Shown here one piece after another: positions 44,442 to 52,736 of a stretch of 64,000 bases of DNA. The translations under genes and the position numbers were made by a program. The notes below the pieces were generated by a model. That model worked only from the letters and a program-made list of their open reading frames with translations, searched no databases and was not told where the DNA came from. Every line of letters begins with the position of its first letter. Within the stretch, counting starts at the first letter, position 1. Where the stretch lies: positions 1,116,001 through 1,180,000 of the forward strand of contig JAJNNC010000001.1 of assembly GCA_021730635.1 (NCBI GenBank), given 5' to 3'. This stretch comes from Catalimonadaceae bacterium JC749 (GTDB taxonomy: Bacteria > Bacteroidota > Bacteroidia > Cytophagales > Cyclobacteriaceae).

Positions 44442-45455
44442 ATGGATTTAAGTCTTTCTGTTATCCTCTTTGTTGCATTAGCCGGCGTCATTGCAGTAGC
44501 TGGTACCTATCTTACCCGCCTAGCTGACCAGTTGGCTGATTGTACTGGTTTTGGAGAAGCCCTGATCGGTGGTATTCTCCTAGGCGGTGTGACTTCTTTG
44601 TCAGGTGTTGTCACTTCCGTGACGGCCGCTTATGAAGGGCATCCTGCCCTGGCCTTCAGCAATGCAGTAGGAGGCATTGCTGCACAAACGGTATTTATTG
44701 CTATTGCTGATATTTTTTATAAGCCTGCAAATTTAGAGCATGCCTCTGCCTCCTTGTTGAACCTACTACAAGGCGTGTTGCTCATCGTTATGTTGGGATT
44801 TGTTGTTTTGGTGATGTCTATGCCTTCCTTTACCTTACTGCGTGTCCACCCTGCTTCCCTTTGTTTACTTATTATTTATATAATGGGCACGCGTTTGGTT
44901 TCTAATGCCAAAGATAAACCTATGTGGAAGCCGGCCGAAACTCCAGAGACGGTTAAGGATCAACCTGAAGAAGATCATCAAAATTTAAAACTTACTCCTC
45001 TCCTTTTTAAATTTACCCTTTTGGCTGCTGTCGTTGCGGTAGCTGGGTACTTTGTAGCCCAAACAGGCATTGCTATTGCAGAACAGACAGGACTTTCGGA
45101 GTCTTTTATTGGTGCTCTATTAACTGCAATAGCCACTTCCTTACCCGAACTTGTCGTTTCCATCTCTGCAGTACGGCAAGGAGCACTCACCCTGGCTGTT
45201 AGCAATATTATTGGAGGTAATACTTTTGATGTTTTGTTCTTGGCTTTCGCAGATACCGCCTTTCAAGACGGATCTCTGTATCATCAAGTTGGTAACCCCC
45301 AGCTCTTCACTATTGCATTAACGATCCTGCTGACTTCTATTTTGCTATTAGGACTATTATACCGGGAAAAATATGGCATTGCCCGGGTAGGTTGGGAAAG
45401 CGCTTTGCTTATTTTCTTATTTATTGCCGGGTATTTTGTTTTATTTTTTATGTAA
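44442..45455 (+). CDS. CaCA-type (sodium/calcium exchanger family) antiporter
   Basis: A 337-residue inner-membrane protein with about ten to eleven helices and two inverted alpha repeats. Repeat 2 is canonical: TAIATSLPELVVSISAVRQG with E236, then SNIIGGNTFDVLF. Repeat 1 reads GGVTSLSGVVTSVTAAYEG and FSNAVGGIAAQ, so the Ca-binding Glu is Gly (G55). Family members exchange Ca2+ or other cations for Na+ or H+. The loss of one of the two central acidic ligands suggests altered ion choice or stoichiometry. It may be an H+/Na+ type. A minus-strand terminator follows. Confidence 0.88.
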   Translation: MDLSLSVILFVALAGVIAVAGTYLTRLADQLADCTGFGEALIGGILLGGVTSLSGVVTSVTAAYEGHPALAFSNAVGGIAAQTVFIAIADIFYKPANLEHASASLLNLLQGVLLIVMLGFVVLVMSMPSFTLLRVHPASLCLLIIYIMGTRLVSNAKDKPMWKPAETPETVKDQPEEDHQNLKLTPLLFKFTLLAAVVAVAGYFVAQTGIAIAEQTGLSESFIGALLTAIATSLPELVVSISAVRQGALTLAVSNIIGGNTFDVLFLAFADTAFQDGSLYHQVGNPQLFTIALTILLTSILLLGLLYREKYGIARVGWESALLIFLFIAGYFVLFFM

Positions 45456-45463
45456 ATAAAAAA

Positions 45464-45491
45464 GCTGGCCTACCATCTGAGATAAGCCAGC
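45464..45491 (-). terminator. Terminator of the TPR protein gene
   Basis: Stem GCTGGC (45464-45469) / GCCAGC (45486-45491). Read on the minus strand it is followed by TTTTTTATTT, ending the transcript of the TPR gene whose stop is at 45519. Confidence 0.75.
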
Positions 45492-45518
45492 GTGTATATA
45501 GATAACTGTTGAAGAAAA

Positions 45519-47363
45519 CTAGTTGATATTAAAATCTCCTCTCAATTTTCTGAATCTTTTCCTAACGTCAGCGACATAGATACTGCCCGGATATTCCCGC
45601 AAAAATTGTGTATAGATTTCCATGGCTTTTTCTCTGTCTTGAATCTGTTCTTCATAAATTTTACCTGTCATAAACAAAGCATCGTCTCCCAGGATATCCT
45701 GTGGGTAGCTTGTGGAAATTTCATTCAGGTGATCTAAAGATTCTTCAAATTTGCCCAATTTTAGGTCAACCTGAGCCATGAGCCAATGGACTTCATCTGC
45801 TAGAGGATGACTTCCATATTCTACCAGCATAGAATCTAACTTTTGCAATGCCTCATCCTGTTTATTCTGAAATAATAGCAGTTCTACTACTGCATATTCT
45901 TTCATAGCAGCCCCAGTGGTGTCAAAAGCGGTGTTATTTTGAATCAATAAACTTAGGAACATAGCGTCGTTGGCAATCTCACGGGTTGTCGCCAGTTTGA
46001 GAACATCCAAATGTCCTTGTGCCAGTTCAAAATCTCCTTTGTAATAAGAAAGCTTGGCATTCTTTAGTTTGGCTTCATACCCTACAGGTTCTTCTTTATA
46101 AGCCTTTTCTACCTGTGAATACAATAAGGTAGATTCCCAGGGTTGGTTAATAAGGATATAAATATCTCCCAAATCTAACTTGCACTGTGCTTTTAATTCT
46201 CTACTGGCTTTGGGGTGATCGGCTACTTGTAGTAAGGCTTCAATGGCTTTGTCCATTTCATCCATATAGAAAGCATAGAGTAAAGCCTGGCTGCGCATTG
46301 CCTCTAATGTGGCAAAACTTGGTCCGATGGGTGAACGATAACTTTCATCAATGAAATTCTGATAATCTTCAATGAGTTTTACTATTTCTTCCTGCTCAAC
46401 CGGAAATCTGTTTTTGACAAGTTCTTCTCTGGCTTTGATTTTATATCGCCGGGCACTCACATAGTTGGGTGTGCGGGGGTATTTCTCGATAATATAGTCG
46501 TATATTTTCAGTGCATTCTCATAATCCTGGTTTTCCAGGGCTATACTGGCTACCTCCATCACTCTATCTCCCTCTGTTTTATTTCTTCTATCCAAAGCTC
46601 TGGCCTGCATATAAGCACCATAAAAGTTTTTTTGCTGCAAGTTCACCCAGATCAGCAGCTCGCTATAAAGCTCTTTTTCCGGGCTCTGCTGAATTTTATC
46701 CAGTAATAGGTCTGAGAGGCTTTGCAGGTCTTCTTCTTCTGTCAGAATGCTTTGTAAGACGTTTTTCACATAGGCAATTCGGGTAGGGTCCTCATCGGCA
46801 TATTGCAGATACTCCAAAACCATCTTATCTTTTTCGTTCAGGCGTCTGTAAACGTTTGCCAGTTCCAGTGAGAATAAGGCAGGATCTCCGCTGGCTTCTC
46901 TTCCTGTTTTAAAAACACGGATTGCCTTTTCAATGAGTTCACTGTTGATAAAATGATTAGCTACAATTCTGATCTTGTATTCATCCCCCTTCACTTCATT
47001 GATGACTTCAGAAAAATATTTTTCTGCTTTTTCTTCCTCCCCTTTTCTCATGGCAACAATGCCTGCATCAGTTCTGTAAAGAATGTTGTCCGGAAAGTTT
47101 TTCAGCACCTTATCAATATAATTTTCTGCTTCCTTAACATACCCATTATTCAGTAGCAACCTGATGTACCGGCTATGAATAGCAGGAACATTTTTTTTCT
47201 TCTTAGCCAATTCTTCGTACAGGCTTTTGGCTTTTTCCACATCGCCCTTATCGTCATACTGCTGAGCCAATTCTATATCCTCAGCGTCCTGCGCAAGAAT
47301 AATGTGATTGTTCGTGATCGATAACAAAAAAATAACAAATGTTACAGAGGTAAGAAATTTCAT
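45519..47363 (-). CDS. Exported tetratricopeptide-repeat protein
   Basis: A 614-residue protein. The ATG at 47363 gives a signal peptide (MKFLTSVTFVIFLLSITNNH, cut near LAQDA), and a longer in-frame start 13 codons upstream is less likely. The mature protein is a solenoid of helix pairs with TPR signatures across its length, including AQQYDDKGDVEKAKSLYEEL, ENQDYENALKIYDYIIEKYP and a C-terminal pair around AMEIYTQFLREYPGS (YbgF/BamD-like spacing). It is likely periplasmic and structural. Its upstream region is the oriC candidate. Confidence 0.88.
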   Translation of the reverse strand: MKFLTSVTFVIFLLSITNNHIILAQDAEDIELAQQYDDKGDVEKAKSLYEELAKKKKNVPAIHSRYIRLLLNNGYVKEAENYIDKVLKNFPDNILYRTDAGIVAMRKGEEEKAEKYFSEVINEVKGDEYKIRIVANHFINSELIEKAIRVFKTGREASGDPALFSLELANVYRRLNEKDKMVLEYLQYADEDPTRIAYVKNVLQSILTEEEDLQSLSDLLLDKIQQSPEKELYSELLIWVNLQQKNFYGAYMQARALDRRNKTEGDRVMEVASIALENQDYENALKIYDYIIEKYPRTPNYVSARRYKIKAREELVKNRFPVEQEEIVKLIEDYQNFIDESYRSPIGPSFATLEAMRSQALLYAFYMDEMDKAIEALLQVADHPKASRELKAQCKLDLGDIYILINQPWESTLLYSQVEKAYKEEPVGYEAKLKNAKLSYYKGDFELAQGHLDVLKLATTREIANDAMFLSLLIQNNTAFDTTGAAMKEYAVVELLLFQNKQDEALQKLDSMLVEYGSHPLADEVHWLMAQVDLKLGKFEESLDHLNEISTSYPQDILGDDALFMTGKIYEEQIQDREKAMEIYTQFLREYPGSIYVADVRKRFRKLRGDFNIN

Positions 47364-47403
47364 GTTTTCGAAAGTTAAGGTTGAAAACTTATTCACTAAC
47401 ATA

Positions 47404-47783
47404 CAATATTATTTATTTATTATTCTTTTCGAATTATTATTATTTATTACAGTGTGAAAACTGTGGATAAGTTTTTCACAAAAGTATTGTTATTGTGGAT
47501 TGTTAATAACTGCATAAATTATTTACAAGTTATCAACAGGGTTTTCCACAACTAACTATCTGATATACAGTAAGTTAAAACTTTTTTTCAGAAATGTTTA
47601 CTAATTTGTGGATAACTTTTTTTCTGATACTGCCTGTGAATAACTTTGTGAATAACTCGCTGCAACTTTGTGGATATTTCAACATCATTTCATGTGAAAT
47701 ATTATCGAGTGGATAACTCGATCATTTTCCACTTTTTATTAGTTGTTTTTCCACATGTTATCCACTCGATAATGTGGATAACA
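47404..47783. other. oriC: Chromosomal replication origin (oriC) candidate
   Basis: A gene-free AT-rich segment packed with DnaA boxes. Perfect copies of TTATCCACA, here read as TGTGGATAA, are at 47462-47470, 47607-47615 and 47773-47781. One-mismatch copies lie at 47494-47502, 47530-47538, 47542-47550, 47635-47643, 47647-47655, 47669-47677, 47708-47716, 47747-47755 and 47758-47766, and a weaker TTTTCCACT lies at 47725-47733. A very AT-rich stretch (47401-47460) could be the unwinding element. mnmG (gidA), a classic origin neighbour, is 2 kb away and a parS site 4 kb away. No dnaA gene is in the window, which is normal for this phylum. Confidence 0.88.
47701..47773. repeat. 17-bp perfect inverted repeat at the oriC edge
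   Basis: ATTATCGAGTGGATAAC (47701-47717) and its exact reverse complement at 47757-47773, 39 bp apart. Each arm contains a DnaA-box core, and the right arm abuts a perfect box. It could form a hairpin or place DnaA protomers symmetrically. Confidence 0.8.
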
Positions 47784-49847
47784 TCAGAATGCCAAATCTT
47801 GAGTATATACCCAGTTTGCTTTTAGGGGAATTTCACCTCCTTCAAAGAAAACAACAGGTTCGGGTTCTTCGTTTTTCAGGAGATTGCCTTCCTCCCACTG
47901 GCCATCTTCATCCTGATCAATCAAGATTCTGATTAGGTAGTTTCCTGGTGGTATGAGTTGAAAAGAATAGTTATTTTGGTTGCGTGATTCCGCGATGACA
48001 TTCAGTTCCTGGTCGGTTAACTGAATAATATAACTCGGGTAATCTGTCTTGACCTCTCCTTTGATGGTCCCGTAATTATCCGGATTTTTGAAAGGAAATG
48101 TTTGCCTGATTACCTGGCTACTGTCCTGTTCTATACTCATAAAACTTCCCGGTGCCATATAGAGTACCAAAGGTTTCAGGTTAGACAGGATGCTCTCGCG
48201 GCTTATGGAAGGAGGGGTGAATTTTTCAGTAATAGTTACACTATCCGAAAAGTTGTCTAGTATATTTTTCTTTGTATTCTCATCTTCTATCTTCCGCAAA
48301 CTATCAGCAACTTTTCTTTTGGCTGGATCATTCTGAAGGCTGACCAATACCTCGAAGTATTGCATTTTATCATCCAGCGTAGAAGCCTTTTGCAAACTAT
48401 CTATATATGTTGCTTCCATACTTTGCCTTCGAATAAAAGCCATACTGTCTGCCGATCTTTGTTCCACCATAATCTGGCTGATCAATTCTTCCCGGTTAAT
48501 TTCTTTGGTAATAGTTGCTTTATCATAGTGTGAGTTCCACCGGATAAACTGATTGTATTCAATTGGCAAAGTAAACAAGGTATCATAAGCCAGGAGAATA
48601 CTATCTGTTTTTACAGTAACCATGGGTTTGCTAAAGGTTATATCTCCCTGTACTCTTCGGGTGATTTCCTCTTGCTCTGGCTTGAATTGCTGAGTAAGAT
48701 CATCTGGTTTTCTTCTGGTGGGCGTAAAGGATATATACAATACCGTATCCTCTATTTGTTGATTTACAGAATCTTCTACGCTTAGGAAGATTCTTAAACT
48801 GTCTTGTCGGATAGTGTTATAAAAACGGATGAGTTGCTGTTGCTCCTGAAAGTTGCTGTAAATATATTGGGTAACACTGTCTACTACATTAGCCTGTAAT
48901 GAATCCCTTATATATTGTTGTGTAGTTTCACTTAGGTCCTCCGGTTCAACAGTTACGCTATAGGATTTTAAAGGCTTATTAAACTTAATTTCATAGTATT
49001 GCCCATTAGCCCGACTACTCTGAATTGTTATGGGTCTCAGATCTTTCTTGACGAGCACCAAGTTAATTTGCTCTCCATATAATTCAATGGAAGGTTGTTC
49101 TGTTGTTGTAGTGTCACTTTGTAAGGAATCAAGTACAGCTGCCGGTATTTTTTCTACTTCTTCCGATTTTAAGTGTATGGTATCAGCCACAAATCCAATA
49201 GCTTCATTATTTGACTCAAACAATAGATTATTGTTTTTGTCATCAAAGGCGTATATTTTATAACTTCCTTCTCTTATATAATTAATGTTGTAGTTGCCCT
49301 CTTCGTTTGTTTTAGTAAAGTACATAGGAGGACCGTTCATGATGGTAATTGTATCACCAGTAGGATACAAACCTACCACTACATCTTCGGCCGGTTTATT
49401 ATTCATAAGTCTTTTGACATTCCCTACTACCTGGAAGGAATCTATAAAATTTCCTGTACTAAAGGCCAAGGTGATATTTTGTGCACTATTTCCCTCTGAT
49501 ATGTCTTTTACACCCTCACGAAAATTGAAAGTATATGTAGTGCTGTCTTTCAATGATTCTTCTAACTGTATGACTAATGTTCTTTTAGATGCAAAAAATT
49601 TATATTCTTTTACTGATGGATTTATAATCAGTTCTTTTTTCAGTTCTCTGGCTTCAATGAACTCACTAAATTCCAATTCGATTTCATCTTCATCAAAATT
49701 GACTGTTCCCAGCGCAGGATCCATTCTTACCAAGGTAGGCGGAATGGTATCTTTTGGCCCACCTGTAGGAGTTCCTTGTCTGGCACACGACGCAGAGATA
49801 ATCAATATGATCCAAACAAGCAGTAGCCAAGTGTTTTTTAAATTCAT
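47784..49847 (-). CDS. Ig-like (Big_5) domain lipoprotein
   Basis: A 687-residue lipoprotein. The ATG at 49847 gives a signal MNLKNTWLLLVWIILIISAS with C21; an upstream in-frame ATG would run through the mnmG terminator. Near the mature N-terminus, PTGGPKDTIPPTLVRMDPA with DEIELEFSEFIE and TYTFNFREGVKDISEGN is the bacterial Ig-like fold (Big_5). A long beta-rich body and a coiled charged stretch (SLQKASTLDDKMQYFEVLVS) follow, then a final carboxypeptidase-regulatory-like module ending PGNYLIRILIDQDEDGQWEE. It is a large surface or periplasmic protein of unknown job, common in this phylum. Its stop abuts the rightmost DnaA box. Confidence 0.85.
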   Translation of the reverse strand: MNLKNTWLLLVWIILIISASCARQGTPTGGPKDTIPPTLVRMDPALGTVNFDEDEIELEFSEFIEARELKKELIINPSVKEYKFFASKRTLVIQLEESLKDSTTYTFNFREGVKDISEGNSAQNITLAFSTGNFIDSFQVVGNVKRLMNNKPAEDVVVGLYPTGDTITIMNGPPMYFTKTNEEGNYNINYIREGSYKIYAFDDKNNNLLFESNNEAIGFVADTIHLKSEEVEKIPAAVLDSLQSDTTTTEQPSIELYGEQINLVLVKKDLRPITIQSSRANGQYYEIKFNKPLKSYSVTVEPEDLSETTQQYIRDSLQANVVDSVTQYIYSNFQEQQQLIRFYNTIRQDSLRIFLSVEDSVNQQIEDTVLYISFTPTRRKPDDLTQQFKPEQEEITRRVQGDITFSKPMVTVKTDSILLAYDTLFTLPIEYNQFIRWNSHYDKATITKEINREELISQIMVEQRSADSMAFIRRQSMEATYIDSLQKASTLDDKMQYFEVLVSLQNDPAKRKVADSLRKIEDENTKKNILDNFSDSVTITEKFTPPSISRESILSNLKPLVLYMAPGSFMSIEQDSSQVIRQTFPFKNPDNYGTIKGEVKTDYPSYIIQLTDQELNVIAESRNQNNYSFQLIPPGNYLIRILIDQDEDGQWEEGNLLKNEEPEPVVFFEGGEIPLKANWVYTQDLAF

Positions 49848-49863
49848 TTCTCCTTTTTTAACA

Positions 49864-49899
49864 AAAATGCCTGTTCTAATCAAATAAAACAGGCATTTT
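49864..49899 (-). terminator. Rho-independent terminator of mnmG
   Basis: A 12-bp stem AAAATGCCTGTT (49864-49875) / AACAGGCATTTT (49888-49899). On the minus strand the second arm runs into TTTTTGTTAAAAAA. It lies between the mnmG stop and the start of the Ig-like lipoprotein, so the two are separate transcripts. Confidence 0.85.
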
Positions 49900-49916
49900 A
49901 CGTGAATATTGTGTTC

Positions 49917-51782
49917 TTATTTTCCTAAATAAATCATGATAATGGATATATCGGCTGGTGATACACCACTGATTCTGGAAGCTTGTCCGATTGTTTGTGG
50001 CTTTATTTTTTTTAGTTTTTCTCTTGCTTCTGCTGAGAGTGCTTTGATTTGAGCATAGTCAAAATGAGCAGGAATCTTATAATTCTCCATACCCTCTATC
50101 TTATCTGCCTGTAATTTCTCTTTTGCCAGATAAGTTTCGTATTTAATATTGATTTCTACCTGCTCCAAAATCTCATCATCAAATTGCCTCAGATACTCAT
50201 CTACTTTTTTATCCAACCTCCTCAGCGTAGTTACATCTATTTCTGGTCTTTTCAGAAGCTTATGAATAGCTATTTTTTCTTTGATGGTAGCAGTGGACAT
50301 TTCACCCAACCCTGTGTTAACCTCTTCGGGATCAACTTTTATTTGCTTCAAATCTCCAATAATCTTATCTATTGCATTTTTTTTGTCAAAGACTTTTTCC
50401 AACCTATGATCACTGATCATCCCTAACTGATGTCCCATTTCTGTTAGACGCAGGTCTGCATTATCTTGTCTTAACAAAAGCCTAAACTCTGCCCGGGAAG
50501 TAAACATTCGGTAAGGCTCTTCTGTCCCCTTGTTCACCAGATCATCAATCAGCACGCCTATGTAGGCAGCAGATCTTTTTAATATGAATGGCTCTTTGCT
50601 ATATACCTTACAATGTGCATTGATACCAGCAATAAGTCCCTGGCAAGCTGCTTCCTCATAACCGGTCGTCCCATTGATCTGACCCGCGAAAAACAAATTA
50701 TTAATAAGCTTTGTCTCGAGTGTTAGCTGTAATTGAGTAGGTGGAAAATAGTCATATTCGATGGCATAGCCAGGTCTAAATAGTTTTGCTTTTTCAAACC
50801 CAGGAATATGCCTGATTGCTTTGTATTGCACATCTTCTGGCAATGAGGTTGAAAAACCATTGACGTATACCTCAATGGTATTCCATCCTTCGGGCTCTAC
50901 AAAGATTTGGTGACGATCTCTTTCAGCAAATCTGTTAATTTTATCCTCTATTGATGGGCAGTATCTTGGGCCTCTTCCTTGAATCCTCCCATTAAACATA
51001 GGAGATCTGTCAAATCCACTCTCCAAAATTTCATGGACCGTATTATTAGTATAGGTGATATGGCAACTTCTTTGGTAGGCTAAGGGCTTGGTATCTGTAA
51101 AAGAAAATTTACCTGGAATTTCATCTCCTGGTTGCTCTTCCATTTTAGAATAGTCTAAGGATCTACCATCAATCCTCGGTGGCGTGCCCGTTTTCATTCT
51201 TCCTGATTGAAATCCTAAGCCCACTAGTTGCTCTGTTAAACCTTTGGAAGAACGTTCCCCAGATCTTCCCCCTCCCATTTTCTTTTCACCTATATGTATA
51301 ATACCATTTAAAAATGTCCCATTGGTCAGTACTACTGCTTTCGCTTTGATCTCTATCCCTATGCTCGTTTTAACCCCCACCACCTTTTCTTTTTCCACTA
51401 ACACTTCAGTGACCATATCCTGCATAAAATCCAGATTAGGTATTTTTTCTAATGCCAAACGCCACTCTTCTGAAAACCTCATCCTGTCATTTTGTGTTCT
51501 TGGACTCCACATAGCAGGACCTTTCGATTTGTTTAGCATCCTAAATTGTATCATCGATTTATCAGATACGATACCTGACAAGCCTCCTAAAGCATCTATT
51601 TCTCTAACTATTTGACCTTTGGCCACTCCACCCATGGCTGGATTACAAGACATTTGTCCTATTTTATTCATATCCATTGTTATGAGCAGTGTGCTAGATC
51701 CCATGGTTGCAGCAGCAGCAGCAGCCTCATTGCCGGCGTGCCCTGCTCCTACTACTACTATATCGTACTGTGGATAAATCAT
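49917..51782 (-). CDS. mnmG: tRNA uridine-5-carboxymethylaminomethyl modification enzyme MnmG
   Basis: A 621-residue FAD-dependent protein that, with MnmE, modifies U34 of several tRNAs. The FAD-binding loop VVVGAGHAGNEAAAAAATMG is at residues 9-28 and the conserved CNPAMGGVAKGQIVREIDAL follows. NGTFLNGIIHIGEKKMGGGR and the GTPPRIDGRSLDY block are intact, and the helical C-terminus (KPQTIGQASRISGVSPADIS) is complete. The gene is the classic neighbour of bacterial oriC (old name gidA). It comes last in the run DUF4175-RsbW-ybeY-mnmG on this strand, separated from ybeY by 96 bp that contain a parS-like palindrome. Confidence 0.98.
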   Translation of the reverse strand: MIYPQYDIVVVGAGHAGNEAAAAAATMGSSTLLITMDMNKIGQMSCNPAMGGVAKGQIVREIDALGGLSGIVSDKSMIQFRMLNKSKGPAMWSPRTQNDRMRFSEEWRLALEKIPNLDFMQDMVTEVLVEKEKVVGVKTSIGIEIKAKAVVLTNGTFLNGIIHIGEKKMGGGRSGERSSKGLTEQLVGLGFQSGRMKTGTPPRIDGRSLDYSKMEEQPGDEIPGKFSFTDTKPLAYQRSCHITYTNNTVHEILESGFDRSPMFNGRIQGRGPRYCPSIEDKINRFAERDRHQIFVEPEGWNTIEVYVNGFSTSLPEDVQYKAIRHIPGFEKAKLFRPGYAIEYDYFPPTQLQLTLETKLINNLFFAGQINGTTGYEEAACQGLIAGINAHCKVYSKEPFILKRSAAYIGVLIDDLVNKGTEEPYRMFTSRAEFRLLLRQDNADLRLTEMGHQLGMISDHRLEKVFDKKNAIDKIIGDLKQIKVDPEEVNTGLGEMSTATIKEKIAIHKLLKRPEIDVTTLRRLDKKVDEYLRQFDDEILEQVEINIKYETYLAKEKLQADKIEGMENYKIPAHFDYAQIKALSAEAREKLKKIKPQTIGQASRISGVSPADISIIMIYLGK

Positions 51783-51795
51783 AATTTGTTAGCTG

Positions 51796-51811
51796 TGTTC
51801 CACGTGGAACT
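51796..51811. other. parS: parS-like centromere site
   Basis: TGTTCCACGTGGAACT holds a perfect 14-bp palindrome GTTCCACGTGGAAC. It matches the bacterial parS consensus TGTTTCACGTGAAACA with few changes and preserves the central CACGTG and flanking TTCC/GGAA. The location, directly upstream of mnmG and 4 kb from the oriC candidate, is the usual one for a ParB-loading site. No parAB genes are in the window. Confidence 0.8.
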
Positions 51812-51878
51812 TTTGTTAAATATGAAAAATGTGGAAATGAAAAGATAATTTACAAACACGGATAAATAAGCATAAAGT

Positions 51879-52316
51879 TTAAAAGGAGTGAAATTTTTCA
51901 AAATACAAATGTAAATAATTATTTTCCAAATCACGCATTTGTTGCTCTCCTGAAGAAGAGTGGTCATCATAACCAAAAAGATGAAGGAGGCCATGAACCA
52001 TTACTCTTAAAAATTCCTCTAAAAAATCTACATGAAAATGTGAGGCGTTTTCAGATACACGATCGATACTGATAAAAATATCTGCTTCAAGAATATTTGG
52101 TGCTTCAGAATTATCAAATGTGATGATATCAGTCAAATAATCATGCTGTAAAAACTCCTGATTGATAGCAAGAAGATACTGATCAGAGCAGAAAACATAA
52201 TTGATTTCAGCGATGGAGTTTTGCTCTAGAGAAGAAACCTCATACAACCAAGAGGGAACAAAAGCGGTGTAAGGAGAATGATCAAAATTTGAATCTTCTA
52301 CAAAAAAATGTATCAA
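51879..52316 (-). CDS. ybeY: Endoribonuclease YbeY
   Basis: A 145-residue metal-dependent RNase involved in 16S rRNA 3' end maturation and ribosome quality control. The zinc-binding motif is HGLLHLFGYDDHS (HxxxHxxGxxxH form), and the N-terminal half carries YVFCSDQYLLAINQEFL and DYLTDIITFD, the conserved Asn/Tyr/Asp strand. Its start is 2 bp after the stop of the RsbW-like gene, so they share a transcript. Confidence 0.95.
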   Translation of the reverse strand: MIHFFVEDSNFDHSPYTAFVPSWLYEVSSLEQNSIAEINYVFCSDQYLLAINQEFLQHDYLTDIITFDNSEAPNILEADIFISIDRVSENASHFHVDFLEEFLRVMVHGLLHLFGYDDHSSSGEQQMRDLENNYLHLYFEKFHSF

Positions 52317-52318
52317 GG

Positions 52319-52720
52319 TTAATTAATATAGAAAGTGAGCTCAACGGTTCGCCCATCATCTAAAAAACGAACTTCATCAGAGAGATGCTTCATCAAAAAA
52401 ATTCCCCTGCCACCTGGTTGATCAAGATTTTCAGGAGAAGTAGGATCAGGGAGAGTATTATAGTCAAAACCCTCTCCCTCATCCTTTATTTGAAAGACAA
52501 TAGTATTATCATTTAAACTAAAAGAAAGATATACATTCTTTTTAGCATCGCAATGGTTGCCGTGTTGAATAGCATTATGAACAGACTCAGTAACAGCAAT
52601 CATAATATTGCCATAAATATCGTCATTTAATTGAAACTGATCCTTAGCATTATCAATGAAGCTTTCAATCATTCGAATGTTCTCCGACAAAGAAGGAATT
52701 TGAATACTGATAGAGTCCAT
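52319..52720 (-). CDS. RsbW-like serine kinase / anti-sigma ATP-binding protein
   Basis: A 133-residue GHKL ATPase domain of the RsbW/SpoIIAB class. N box is AVTESVHNAIQHGNHCD, G1 is IKDEGEGFDY, G2 is GGRGIFLMKHLSDEV. Such proteins phosphorylate anti-anti-sigma factors and bind a sigma factor, or act as switch kinases. No STAS-domain partner or sigma factor is adjacent, so the target is unknown. It lies between DUF4175 and ybeY with gaps of 16 and 2 bp, an arrangement I recall as conserved in Bacteroidota. Confidence 0.9.
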   Translation of the reverse strand: MDSISIQIPSLSENIRMIESFIDNAKDQFQLNDDIYGNIMIAVTESVHNAIQHGNHCDAKKNVYLSFSLNDNTIVFQIKDEGEGFDYNTLPDPTSPENLDQPGGRGIFLMKHLSDEVRFLDDGRTVELTFYIN

Positions 52721-52736
52721 TAGTAAATAATAGTAA

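Noticed and set aside
47687-47700. ATTTCATGTGAAAT as a second parS site inside oriC
   Set aside because: It resembles parS but breaks the central CACGTG and the symmetry, so it is too weak to call.
47460-47783. Short recurring motifs resembling a repeat array
   Set aside because: The recurring unit is the 9-bp DnaA box in both orientations with irregular spacing. There are no equal spacers or cas genes, so it is an origin and not a CRISPR array.
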